Assembly: GCA_035765895.1 (NCBI GenBank)
Contig: DASTWL010000028.1
Location: 1-64,000 of the forward strand
Direction: 5' to 3'
DNA length: 64,000 bases
Origin: Verrucomicrobiia bacterium
GTDB lineage: Bacteria > Verrucomicrobiota > Verrucomicrobiia > Limisphaerales > DSYF01
Both the position numbers and the translations under genes were made by a program. The first letter of the stretch is position 1; the number at the start of each line of letters is the position of its first letter. The notes under the pieces are model-generated. The model searched no databases. It saw only the letters and a program-made list of their open reading frames with translations, and was not told the DNA's origin. Positions 16,196 through 24,320 of this stretch are shown piece after piece.

Positions 16196-16773
16196 GGCCT
16201 GCTCTCCGGCTCACGGTGAAACCTGTCTCGCACGACAAGGACAGGACAGTGCGCGTCGCGAATGACTCTTTCAGCCATACTCCCAATCAAGAATCGTTTC
16301 ACCCCGATGCGACCTTCGCTGCCCATCACGATCAGGTCAGCGCCGGTTTTCAGGGACATTTCGACAATTTTCGCGCCGGGCAATCCGCTGAGCAACCGGT
16401 GTTGGACCGGAACATGTGGTCGGACACGGCACTTGGCCAATGCCGCCAGGAGGCGTTTGGATTCTTCATGCGCTTCCGCGCGAAGTGAGCGCAAGCGCCG
16501 CGAACCGAAGCGTCCTGAAACATAAATTGAGTCCATCACATGCACGAGCATGATGGATGAGCCCAGGCGTCGGGCCAACGATACCGCAAAGTCAAGCGCA
16601 TGGAGCGCGCCCGGCGAAAAATCCACCGGCACGAGGATTGTTTTCAGTTCCACGCTGCCGTTGATTGCTGGCTCTCCTGGCCGGTGGGGTGAACGGGGTT
16701 CGTTTTTTGTGGCCTGAGCTTCGGTCCACGATGGCGCAGACAAGCGATTGGAAAGTTTCAAATGCTTTTTCAT
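16192..16773 (-). CDS. universal stress protein, single domain, ATP-binding type
   Basis: 193 residues from ATG 16773 (MKKHLKLSNRL). The Usp domain occupies about 55-180: LKTILVPVDFSPGALHALDFAVSLARRLGSSIMLVHVMD, then LIVMGSEGRIGVKRFLIGSMAERVIRDAHCPVLVVRD. The motif GSEGRIGVKRFLIGS fits G-2X-G-9X-G-S, so this copy should bind ATP. The frame continues upstream to 17118 but without homology and over the intergenic region. The first 50 residues form a polar extension. Its stop overlaps the start of the YjdF-like gene. Confidence 0.88.
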   Translation of the reverse strand: MKKHLKLSNRLSAPSWTEAQATKNEPRSPHRPGEPAINGSVELKTILVPVDFSPGALHALDFAVSLARRLGSSIMLVHVMDSIYVSGRFGSRRLRSLRAEAHEESKRLLAALAKCRVRPHVPVQHRLLSGLPGAKIVEMSLKTGADLIVMGSEGRIGVKRFLIGSMAERVIRDAHCPVLVVRDRFHREPESRP

Positions 16774-17143
16774 GATTCTAACGGTTGTCTCACCGTGCGT
16801 CGGTAACAGGACATTTTTGTTCATCATGTTGAAACGGTTTGCATCGCAGGATTCATTGTGGCGGCACGAACGATGGAGTCTTGCCGATGCGCTCAAGCGT
16901 TTCCTCGATCCTCCGTTCACCCGCCCAGTCACTCCACCGCCCGTCGCGAAAGCCCGGTTTGACAGCCACGGCTGCATTGGCAGTTCCGTGGCACTCGATG
17001 TCGGTGTCCTCTGCGAACCAGCTCCGAATGCAAATCGCGCCCTGCTTTTTGAGTGGCGGCAATCGGGCTGTGCGTTCGGTTTGCAAATCCTGACTTTATT
17101 TCGCGACGTTCCGTTCATGATTGATTACCCATTTCACCTGATT
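16774..17143 (-). other. 370-bp gap with a possible degenerate small ORF
   Basis: A 77-codon minus-strand frame at 16853-17086 (ending WAGERRIEETLERIGKTPSF) has a faint resemblance to a BON-domain tail (xSWxERRxIE). It lacks the rest of the domain, so it is treated as a probable remnant. I searched for a sigma-54 type GG-N10-GC match in this gap by eye and found none, so the genes downstream may be read through from the triple-Usp block. Confidence 0.25.
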
Positions 17144-18484
17144 TCATTCGCGGATGACCAGAACCGGGCGGCTGCTACGCCTCATCAACTTTTCCGTGAC
17201 TGAACCCAGCAGTTTCCTCTTGAGGCCGGAACGGCCCCGAGATCCGATGCAGATGAGGTCCGCCGCGAATCGCTCGGCCGCCTGACTGATCGCCGCATCC
17301 AGATGTTGATGCTCCACGATCTCGACCCGGCTCCGAATTCCCCGAAGCCGCGCCTCCTCCGGAACCAAAGCCTCCAACCGGGCCATCAACTCCTGCATGC
17401 GCTTCGCCTTGGGCCCCTCCTTGTCTTCGGCTTCCGGCCTGAACCCGCCAGTGGGCGGAATGACGTGAACCAGGCACACCTCTCCGCCGCGTGGTGCGGC
17501 GCCATAGGCGAAAGTGATGGCCCGATTGCCTTGTTTCGAGAAATCCGTCGGCACCAACACCCTCCGGTAAGCAGGAATACCTTCTTCGGCGGATTTCGGT
17601 TCATCCGCAGCGGGGACGCACACCACATTCGTCGGCGCGTGGTGAAGGACGCCGCGCGAAACGGAGCCGAGCCAGAATCGGCTCAAGCCGCGCCGTTGAT
17701 TGGTGCCGAGCACGATCAAGTCTGCCGCTTCGGCTTTCGCCAGTTCGATGAGCTTTTCATCCACCGGCCCCCAATTGGCAATGACGCGAAGCTTTGGCCT
17801 TCTTTTGCCGAAGACCTGCACGCAGCGTTCCTTGAGATCGCGCTCCAGTAATGTCCGGACTGCCAGGTCATTCTCAGTCAAAGGGGCGTAACCACCGACG
17901 CCAAACCGCCAGGTTTCCTTCGGCGGCCAGGAAACGTAGGTGACGGTTATGCGACAGTTTCCGATTTGCCCCAATGACGCCACCCAACGAAGCGCCGCGT
18001 CCGAACTCGCCGAGAAATCATAGCCAACAAACACCTTGAGCGTCCGTCCGCCTTTGGCCCAGGCCAGCAACGACTCATGGTCGCGCACCACCAGGGTCGG
18101 AACTTGCGAGAGTTGGGCGGTCTTTTCCGCGACACTGCCGACCAGCCATCGGCTGGGCGACACCGGCCCGATGGTGGAGACAACCACCAAGTCAGCCTTC
18201 GACGATTGCGCGGCATTGGCCAGCATCTCATGCGGGCGACCGAGCGCCACGCTTTCCATCACGTCAACTCCAGTCGAACGCAGGCGATTTCCTTCGGTCA
18301 CGATTTTTTGGCGCAGTCGCTCGCGCAAATGATCGATGGCGGTTTGGGGAAGAAACTCCACCGCAGCCGGCTCCACGCCGTGCATTAACCGAAGCGTGGT
18401 CTTACTGCGACCCGCAAGTGCGGCGGCCACGTCGGCAGCCTGCCTCGCATGAATCGAAAAGTCCGTTCCACATACAATTTTCAT
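17144..18484 (-). CDS. universal stress protein with three tandem Usp domains
   Basis: 446 residues from ATG 18484 (MKIVCGTDFSIHA), preceded by GAGG. Domain 1 covers about 1-140 (VVVSTIGPVSPSRWLVGSVAEKTAQLSQVPTLVV). Domain 2 covers about 150-290 (LKVFVGYDFSASSDAALRWVASL; LIVLGTNQRRGLSRFWLGSVSRGVLHHAPTNVVCV). Domain 3 covers about 305-446 (YRRVLVPTDFSKQGNRAITFAYG; ICIGSRGRSGLKRKLLGSVTEKLMRRSSRPVLVI). Only domain 3 has a canonical ATP-binding motif (GSRGRSGLKRKLLGS). Usp proteins normally have one or two domains, so three is unusual. The gene starts one base before the stop region of a paralogous triple-Usp gene, indicating duplication. Confidence 0.9.
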   Translation of the reverse strand: MKIVCGTDFSIHARQAADVAAALAGRSKTTLRLMHGVEPAAVEFLPQTAIDHLRERLRQKIVTEGNRLRSTGVDVMESVALGRPHEMLANAAQSSKADLVVVSTIGPVSPSRWLVGSVAEKTAQLSQVPTLVVRDHESLLAWAKGGRTLKVFVGYDFSASSDAALRWVASLGQIGNCRITVTYVSWPPKETWRFGVGGYAPLTENDLAVRTLLERDLKERCVQVFGKRRPKLRVIANWGPVDEKLIELAKAEAADLIVLGTNQRRGLSRFWLGSVSRGVLHHAPTNVVCVPAADEPKSAEEGIPAYRRVLVPTDFSKQGNRAITFAYGAAPRGGEVCLVHVIPPTGGFRPEAEDKEGPKAKRMQELMARLEALVPEEARLRGIRSRVEIVEHQHLDAAISQAAERFAADLICIGSRGRSGLKRKLLGSVTEKLMRRSSRPVLVIRE

Positions 18485-18485
18485 C

Positions 18486-19871
18486 TCAGCCTCCATTTTT
18501 GGTCAAGGTTTCGACCAGCGTCTGGCCGCCAGGCTCACGTCCAGGATAGCGCGTCATCAATACGGGGCGTCCGCTGCGAACCACCACGCGCTGCGAAACC
18601 GAGCCAAACAGCGTTTCGTGGAACCACGGGCGCTTGCGGGCCGCCATGCAGATCAGGTCGGCATCGAATTGATCGGCAATCCGGCAAATGGCCAAGGCCG
18701 GCTCATTGTGCTCCACAACTTCTGCGCGCGTCCTGATTCCTCCTCCCCGTGCCGCTTTCGGAACGAGCGCTTCCATGCGGGCCGAAAAGTCTTGTGACGA
18801 TTCGACACGGCACTCCGGTCTGCGAGTTGTGTGTCCGTTACGTCGCCCCCGGGGAATGACATGGACCAAATGCACTTCTCCACCCGGACGCACCGAGGCA
18901 AAAGCCAACGCCACTGCCTTCTCGTCGGATTCGGAGAAATCGAGCGGCACAAGCACCCGTTCAAATTGAGGCCAGCTGACCGGAGGTGTGCCAGCCAGCG
19001 GAACTGGGATGCAGGCAACGTTCATGTGCGCATAATGCACCAGGGCCCTTGAAACGGAGCCGAGGCGCTCCACCCCCCGACGCCGGCTCGTGCCGATGAC
19101 GATCAGGTCCATCCGGGCGTCACCAGCCAGCTCGATCAAATGCGAGTCCGGGCGACCCCAGTCAGCCACCACGGAGACTCCGGCCATGCCCTCGCCGAAT
19201 ACGGCGTCACACTTTTGCCTCAGTTCCTGCTCCAGAAACTTCTTGAGTCCCGACGGGTAATATAGTGGAGACATCGGTGGTGCCACACCCAGGCAGCCCC
19301 GTTCACTGGCTGCTGATGCGACGTATGCAACCGAAATTTCGCAGGGTCCAATCTCACGCAGCGAAGCTGCCCAACGCAGCGCCGCTTCCGCGCTGCCAGA
19401 GAAATCATACGCGATCAGGATGTTGAGCGGACGCTTTCCGTAAGCCCACGCCTCGATGGTGGCTGCGTCACGAACCACAAGGGTCGGAATATCTGCGGCC
19501 TGCACTACTTGATCAGTCACACTCCCCACAAACCACTTCGCCGGTGCAATCTGCCCGTTGGCAGACACGACCAGCAATTGGGCCGCGGCCTTGCTCGCGA
19601 ACTCCGTGAGCTTCAGGGCGGGTGACCCTTCGAGTAGATGCGTTGCGACTTTTGCCGCTCTCCGACGGGCGCGGTCGGCCAAAGCATCCAGCTTTTTTTT
19701 GCGACTGTCCCGCAGGTGCTTCATCAGTTCGGTCGAGGGATTTGCGTAGTGCCGTGCATCAAGCACATGCACCAGGGACAGCGTGCCGCCCTGTCGTGCG
19801 GCCAACACCGCCGATGCCAGGACTGCCTTGTTGCCGTGAACGGAAAAGTCAGTTCCACAAACGATATTCAT
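18486..19871 (-). CDS. universal stress protein with three tandem Usp domains (paralogue)
   Basis: 461 residues, starting MNIVCGTDFSVHGNKAVLASAVLAA with GGAG upstream. Domain 1 ends VSANGQIAPAKWFVGSVTDQVVQAADIPTLVV. Domain 2 has LNILIAYDFSGSAEAALRWAASL and VIGTSRRRGVERLGSVSRALVHYAHMNVACI. Domain 3 has FERVLVPLDFSESDEKAVALAFASV and MAARKRPWFHETLFGSVSQRVVVRSGRPVLMT. The order and spacing match the next gene, so the pair arose by tandem duplication. All three domains lack a perfect ATP motif, most obviously domain 3. It is the first gene after promoter B, with a leader of about 110 nt. Confidence 0.9.
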   Translation of the reverse strand: MNIVCGTDFSVHGNKAVLASAVLAARQGGTLSLVHVLDARHYANPSTELMKHLRDSRKKKLDALADRARRRAAKVATHLLEGSPALKLTEFASKAAAQLLVVSANGQIAPAKWFVGSVTDQVVQAADIPTLVVRDAATIEAWAYGKRPLNILIAYDFSGSAEAALRWAASLREIGPCEISVAYVASAASERGCLGVAPPMSPLYYPSGLKKFLEQELRQKCDAVFGEGMAGVSVVADWGRPDSHLIELAGDARMDLIVIGTSRRRGVERLGSVSRALVHYAHMNVACIPVPLAGTPPVSWPQFERVLVPLDFSESDEKAVALAFASVRPGGEVHLVHVIPRGRRNGHTTRRPECRVESSQDFSARMEALVPKAARGGGIRTRAEVVEHNEPALAICRIADQFDADLICMAARKRPWFHETLFGSVSQRVVVRSGRPVLMTRYPGREPGGQTLVETLTKNGG

Positions 19872-19990
19872 TTCGATCTCCGTATTGGATTGGTTTGCTT
19901 TACACCGTGCTGCCGGAGCTTCATTCGCATCAACTCAGCGGCATGGTTTTGTCCTTCAGCCGAACCGGCGTGAAGGTTCAACACTCCTTT

Positions 19991-20006
19991 AGCTGGCCTC
20001 GTGCCA
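19991..20006 (-). promoter_or_regulatory. sigma-54 promoter B (-24/-12)
   Basis: On the minus strand: TGGCACGAGGCCAGCT followed by AAAGGAG. GG and GC are 10 bp apart, and the TGGCACG half is a perfect consensus -24 element. The predicted start is near 19980, some 110 bp before the first triple-Usp gene. The gap 19872-20207 contains no other recognisable feature. Confidence 0.72.
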
Positions 20007-20207
20007 GCGATGGCCAAGGGTGAATTCCCGATGAATTGTTATAGTTTCAGCGAAGTAAGATTGAAGCGGGCTGAAGCATCGGAATGATTTGTCCCGGCGG
20101 CGGTTCTAATTGGGCCGATCGAAAAGGAATTTGAACCACATTCCAACGGCGGCAGGATAGATCAGTGTGAGACGCAACTCCGGATCCGATGAGTTTTCAT
20201 TGCAGAG

Positions 20208-20867
20208 TTATTCGTCCCGGGCAATTGGATCATCTTCATAGAAGCCGTGTGGTTGTTGAGGTGGAACTGATGAGGTTCGGACGCGGTCAGACTCTGCGTG
20301 CCATCCATTTATGTCCGCAGACGCAGGAATCACCGTCGGCCATTCCATGTCAACGTCCGGCTTCTCGTCGGTCAGAACGTCGCAGCGTGATGCCATCCTC
20401 AATGGAGCCGCATAGCGCTTCTGCAGCATGCGCAGGTAGGGTTCGTAGTGACGGCCGATGTAGCGGCAATACGCATCGTTCCCGCAAATCCGCTTCAACT
20501 TCGCTTCGGTGGTTTCGGCGAGGAGCTCGCGAATCATTGTGAGGAAAGCCGGCACATCAATCGGCTTTTCAATCAGTCCCTCCACCCCGAGCGTTACCGC
20601 CCGTTCACGTTGTCCCCATTCGGCGGTAATCATGATCGTCGGCACAAAAGGATTCTTGACCGTCATCGCCTCGAAGACTTGCCAGCCGTTATCCACGCCG
20701 AGATTGATGTCGAGGACAACCAGATCAATCGGTTTGGAGTTGAAGAAATCCATCGCTTCGGTGGCATCTCGCGCCGGATAGACTTCGTATTGTTCTGTCT
20801 CCAACAGCCTCGTTAGTGATTCAAGAACTGAACGATCATCATCAACTATTAGTAATTTGGGTTTCAT
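20208..20867 (-). CDS. response regulator, receiver plus unknown C-terminal part
   Basis: 219 residues from ATG 20867 (MKPKLLIVDDDRSVLESL). The receiver spans about 1-120: acidic pair DDD at 9-11, phospho-acceptor Asp in LVVLDINLG (about 53), Thr/Ser switch in TIMITAEWG, and Lys in LIEKPIDV. The C-terminal 95 residues (EAKLKRICGNDAYCRYIGRHYEPYLRML...) match no output domain that I know and are not an HTH. It is the third gene of block C, and the ATG lies inside the upstream Usp gene. It may act by protein-protein contacts. Confidence 0.85.
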   Translation of the reverse strand: MKPKLLIVDDDRSVLESLTRLLETEQYEVYPARDATEAMDFFNSKPIDLVVLDINLGVDNGWQVFEAMTVKNPFVPTIMITAEWGQRERAVTLGVEGLIEKPIDVPAFLTMIRELLAETTEAKLKRICGNDAYCRYIGRHYEPYLRMLQKRYAAPLRMASRCDVLTDEKPDVDMEWPTVIPASADINGWHAESDRVRTSSVPPQQPHGFYEDDPIARDE

Positions 20868-21918
20868 AAGCATCAAAACGTTTGGGATTGGTGGTGAGAG
20901 CAGCTGACCAGTGCCGCATGGCTCTGTTTCGCTCTGGCAAGGCCCTGATCGCGTCTCTCGATGAGAGGTGCGGCCGAGCGTGCCGGTCCTTACGCCGATG
21001 GCGTCGTCGAACTTGACTCCGAACGGGGCGCCCACTCCTGGTGAGTTTGCGGTGCTCAGGAATGCAGATTACCGGGCATCCGGCTCCGTGCAGAATCCTC
21101 TCGGTGCTTACGTCAATTCGCCCTTGATTGATCCACAGTCGTGACGGCACGGCGAGCACGACCAGCCCGGAATTGAGCTCCCGAGCCCTGGAGGTGGTCG
21201 CATAAAAGAGTGGAAAACCCACGTTGGCCAGGATGCGGCCGCGCATGCGGTTCGGAATCACTTCATCCGCCAGGTTCGACAGTTCTTTTTTGACAGCTTG
21301 GATTTGCAACCGCTTCTTTTCACGCTGACCGACGGTCCGCAAAAAGTCAGGGTTCCGCATATGTTCCTGAACACCCAGCAGATCAAGCCTGGCTCCGAAG
21401 CGCTCCGCCACCGCAACCGCGTTCTCCACCTGACGCCGACCTGACGACGAGAGATTTATCGGAGCCAGAACGCGACGAATCGGCATCGCATCCCGGTTCG
21501 CTGACGGGCTCGCACCAGTTGGCGGGTATGATTCCGGAATGCAGAATATTGGGCACGGCGCCGCCCGCAGATTTCTCTCAACATCACCCCGCAGGAACAG
21601 CGACATCCGCGCCTTTCCACGTCGCGTAACCATACAGAGCCAGTCCACATCAAGCGCGATCGCCAGGCGGCGCACCTCATTTGCGGAATGCAGACCCAAA
21701 GGTTTTACCCAATGAATCTCAGTTTCACCTTTGGCGAATTGCCGGGCAAAGCTGAGGCAGTGCGATTTTGTGTCTTCCGAACCCACAACCGCCAGCCAGC
21801 GCTCCCCGTTTTTCGGAGACTCGGCAGTTGGCTCCGCCGACGAGGCCCTGATGCCGTTCGGCAATGTTCCAAACGCAGTCGCTCGATGGTCGGGTTCTAT
21901 GTTGGTTGGCGAGATCAT
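20842..21918 (-). CDS. divergent double universal stress protein
   Basis: 358 residues. Domain 1 (about 38-130) is short: RWLAVVGSEDTKSHCLSFARQFAKG ... WLCMVTRRGKARMSLFLRGDVERNLRAAPCPIFCI. Domain 2 (about 145-290) is fuller: IRRVLAPINLSSSGRRQVENAVAVAERFGARLDLLGV ... LVVLAVPSRLWINQGRIDVSTERILHGAGCPVICI. Both have lost the glycine ATP motif and the classical P-x-D start is P-x-N in domain 2. The last 65 residues are Arg-rich and disordered. The 3' end overlaps the next gene by 26 bp. The divergence suggests a binding or scaffold function instead of ATP use. Confidence 0.75.
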   Translation of the reverse strand: MISPTNIEPDHRATAFGTLPNGIRASSAEPTAESPKNGERWLAVVGSEDTKSHCLSFARQFAKGETEIHWVKPLGLHSANEVRRLAIALDVDWLCMVTRRGKARMSLFLRGDVERNLRAAPCPIFCIPESYPPTGASPSANRDAMPIRRVLAPINLSSSGRRQVENAVAVAERFGARLDLLGVQEHMRNPDFLRTVGQREKKRLQIQAVKKELSNLADEVIPNRMRGRILANVGFPLFYATTSRARELNSGLVVLAVPSRLWINQGRIDVSTERILHGAGCPVICIPEHRKLTRSGRPVRSQVRRRHRRKDRHARPHLSSRDAIRALPERNRAMRHWSAALTTNPKRFDAYETQITNS

Positions 21919-21942
21919 GTCAATTTTCCGGTTTCAAGCGAC

Positions 21943-22383
21943 TCAACGCAGAGTCGCGATGTAATCCGATTTCCGATAAACGCGCTCCCTCAACGATTCC
22001 CCGAGCAGCGTTTCGATCCCATCAAACAGTGCTGAAGATTCCACCGGATGTTTCAACACCAAGTCCGCCATCAACGCCGTCTCGTGGTCCAATTCGACGC
22101 CGACATCGCTGGTAAGAATCACCGGAAGGAATGGATCGACATCCGTCAAAGCCGACAGCGTCTTTGATTTTTTCAACCTGGAATCCTCCGCGTCGAAGCG
22201 GGTTCGGAAATCCAGGACAATGACGCTGACCGGATTTGCCATGAGCGTTCTTACGGCGCTCCGTCCGTTTTCAGCGAGCAGGACGTTGAAATCGGCCGCT
22301 CGCAGCATTTCTCCCAATGCCTCGCGGGCGGAGGGATCATCACTTACCACAAGTATTCGCTTATTTGCGTGTTGGTATTTCAT
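21943..22383 (-). CDS. atypical receiver-domain protein
   Basis: 146 residues made only of a receiver-like domain: RILVVSDDPSAREALGEMLRAADFNVLLAENGRSAV, acceptor Asp in VSVIVLDFRT (about 58), and Lys in DLVLKHPVE. A 15-residue insertion-like stretch (RFDAEDSRLKKSKTLSA) follows the acceptor site. The acidic pair is shifted (SDD), so phosphorylation may be altered. It is the first gene of block C, but about 300 nt from promoter C, the longest leader in the set. The C-terminal tail is YRKSDYIATLR. Confidence 0.75.
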   Translation of the reverse strand: MKYQHANKRILVVSDDPSAREALGEMLRAADFNVLLAENGRSAVRTLMANPVSVIVLDFRTRFDAEDSRLKKSKTLSALTDVDPFLPVILTSDVGVELDHETALMADLVLKHPVESSALFDGIETLLGESLRERVYRKSDYIATLR

Positions 22384-22688
22384 TGGTTTGGTGCTGTTAA
22401 ATGTGTGTCAACGATTCAAAAAACTGCCTGCTCCTGCCCGCTGCCCGTCGCGGCCCGCGACCGATGAATCTTGGTGCACGCCCGGGACGTGCGCTGATCC
22501 TGAAACCGAACGGAACGAATCGCGCGGTTTTACAACCGGGTTGATCAGTTGCTCCGAGGTTGTGCTTCGTGCGGTTTTCCACATCCACGGCCGCATCTGG
22601 TCCTGGGTGATTGCATGCTGTTTTCATGAGAGTTCTCCGGTGACACGGGCTCTTCCTGTCGGCCTTGTCCCGGGTCGTTTTTCTCTTT

Positions 22689-22704
22689 AGCTAGGTTCGT
22701 GCCA
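22689..22704 (-). promoter_or_regulatory. sigma-54 promoter C (-24/-12)
   Basis: On the minus strand: TGGCACGAACCTAGCT followed by AAAGAGAA; GG-N10-GC is kept. The predicted start is near 22678, giving a leader of about 295 nt to the receiver gene. In that leader no convincing ORF was found. Upstream, an 8-bp perfect inverted repeat (CGTGCGCA, 9-nt gap, TGCGCACG; 22750-22774) lies 46-70 bp before the -24 element. The rest of the gap up to 22957 shows nothing else. Confidence 0.7.
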
Positions 22705-22749
22705 GCGAAGTTGCGCGCCGGTCTGCGCGCGTTTTGAGGAAGAAACCAG

Positions 22750-22774
22750 CGTGCGCAATCATCAAGTGCGCACG
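22750..22774. promoter_or_regulatory. inverted repeat, possible enhancer site for the NtrC-type activator
   Basis: CGTGCGCA and TGCGCACG form a perfect 8-bp dyad separated by 9 nt, upstream of sigma-54 promoter C. Enhancer-binding proteins of the NtrC class bind such dyads 50-150 bp upstream of -24/-12 promoters. It could alternatively be part of the gdhA terminator region, but it has no T-run. Confidence 0.4.
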
Positions 22775-22957
22775 CACCGGTCGAATTGAATCCGCAACCG
22801 GGTGGAATTGTTTCGGCGCGCTCCGCGCGAGGCAGTGAGGATGCCCCGGAGTGTGCCGATCATGGCTGGAGTCATGTGTCTGACGCACGCCCCCACAGCA
22901 GGATGTTGATTATTGTGATCGAACAGCCAGACATCCAGATCGCACGGATCGGCGGAA

Positions 22958-24301
22958 TCAAATTACGCCCTGTTCGAGCATGGCCTCGGCCACCTTGCGG
23001 AATCCGGCGATGTTGGCGCCAACTACATAGTTGACGAAGCCTTTCTGCTCGCCGAACCGCACGCATTGAGTGTGGATGGCCCGCATGATTTCCCGAAGCC
23101 GACGGTCCACCTCATCGCGTGTCCATTGCAGCCGCAGGCTGTTCTGCGTCATCTCCAGCCCGCTCACCGACACGCCGCCGGCATTGGCCGCTTTGCCCGG
23201 ACCGAACAGGGTTTTCCCATCAACGAAGGCGGCAATGGCGTCATGAGTGCAGGGCATGTTCGCGCCTTCCGCGACGCAGATGCAACCGTGCTTCAGCAAG
23301 TCAGCGGCATCATGTCCGTCCAATTCGTTCTGCGTCGCGCAAGGCAGGGCGATCTGGCATTTCGCGCCCCAGGGCCGCTTGCCCGGATAATAATGACACT
23401 TGAATTTCTGAGCGTAATCCCGGATCCGGCCGCGCCGGACGTTTTTCAGATCTTTCACAAACGCCAGCTTTTCTTCATTCAATCCTTCCGGGTCATGAAT
23501 GAACCCGTCGGAGTCGGAAAGGGTGATAACCTTCGCGCCCACGGCGATCGCGCGCTCTGCGGCGTATTGAGCCACGTTGCCCGAACCGGAGATGGCGATG
23601 ACCTTCTTGTTGATCGAATTGCCGCGTGTCCGAAGCATTTCTTCGACGAAGTAAATCAAGCCATAGCCGGTGGCCTCCTCACGAATCCGGCTGCCGCCCC
23701 AATAAAGCCCCTTGCCGGTAAATGAGCCGCTGAATTCCGCGGTCAAACGTCGGTATTGCCCGAAGAGATAACCGATCTCACGGGCGCCCACACCGATGTC
23801 GCCACCCGGCACATCCACGTCATCGCCCAAGTGCCGATACAACTCGCTCATGAACGCCTGGCAAAAGCGCATGACTTCTTCGTCCGATTTGCCCTTGGGA
23901 TCGAAATCCGAGCCGCCCTTGGCCCCGCCCAGCGGCAGGGTGGTAAGGGCATTCTTGAGAACCTGCTCGAAAGCGAGAAACTTGAGCGTGCCCAATGTCA
24001 CCGTGGGATGAAACCGAAGGCCGCCCTTGTAGGGACCGATTGCACTGTTCATCTGGACCCGGTAGCCACGATTCACCTGCACCGCTCCGTGGCGATCCAT
24101 CCATGAAACCCGGAACAAAATCGCCCGTTCCGGTTCGATGAGTCGCTCGACAATCCCGGCGGCTTGATACTTCGGACAACTTTGGACAAAGGGCCAGATC
24201 GTGGTGAGCACCTCGGCCACTGCCTGATGAAACTCCGGCTCGGCAGGATACCGCGCCTTGAGGAGGTCCAGAGTCTTTGTCAGTTCTTTTGAGCTTTTCA
24301 T
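22958..24301 (-). CDS. gdhA: NADP-type glutamate dehydrogenase
   Basis: 447 residues, the standard length for hexameric NADP-GDH. Conserved pieces include KGGLRFHPTVTLGTLKFLAFEQVLKNALTTLPLGGAKGGSDFDPKGKSD, containing the catalytic Lys of the PLGGAKGG loop, then FCQAFMSELYRHLGDDVDVPGGDIGVG, the Rossmann motif ISGSGNVAQYAAE and the C-terminal GPGKAANAGGVSVSGLEM. It makes glutamate from 2-oxoglutarate and ammonia, or the reverse. It is the last gene of block D (HPF - SDH-like - GrpE - SDH-like - GdhA), 19 bp after its neighbour. Placement under a sigma-54/NtrC system fits nitrogen metabolism. Confidence 0.96.
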   Translation of the reverse strand: MKSSKELTKTLDLLKARYPAEPEFHQAVAEVLTTIWPFVQSCPKYQAAGIVERLIEPERAILFRVSWMDRHGAVQVNRGYRVQMNSAIGPYKGGLRFHPTVTLGTLKFLAFEQVLKNALTTLPLGGAKGGSDFDPKGKSDEEVMRFCQAFMSELYRHLGDDVDVPGGDIGVGAREIGYLFGQYRRLTAEFSGSFTGKGLYWGGSRIREEATGYGLIYFVEEMLRTRGNSINKKVIAISGSGNVAQYAAERAIAVGAKVITLSDSDGFIHDPEGLNEEKLAFVKDLKNVRRGRIRDYAQKFKCHYYPGKRPWGAKCQIALPCATQNELDGHDAADLLKHGCICVAEGANMPCTHDAIAAFVDGKTLFGPGKAANAGGVSVSGLEMTQNSLRLQWTRDEVDRRLREIMRAIHTQCVRFGEQKGFVNYVVGANIAGFRKVAEAMLEQGVI

Positions 24302-24320
24302 TGGGTGACAGCTCCATTTG

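Noticed and set aside
16981-17010. Sigma-54-like TGGCAC on the plus strand upstream of the Usp/Dps block
   Set aside because: After GG the tenth-position dinucleotide is not GC and it points the wrong way, so it fails the spacing rule met by the other five sites.
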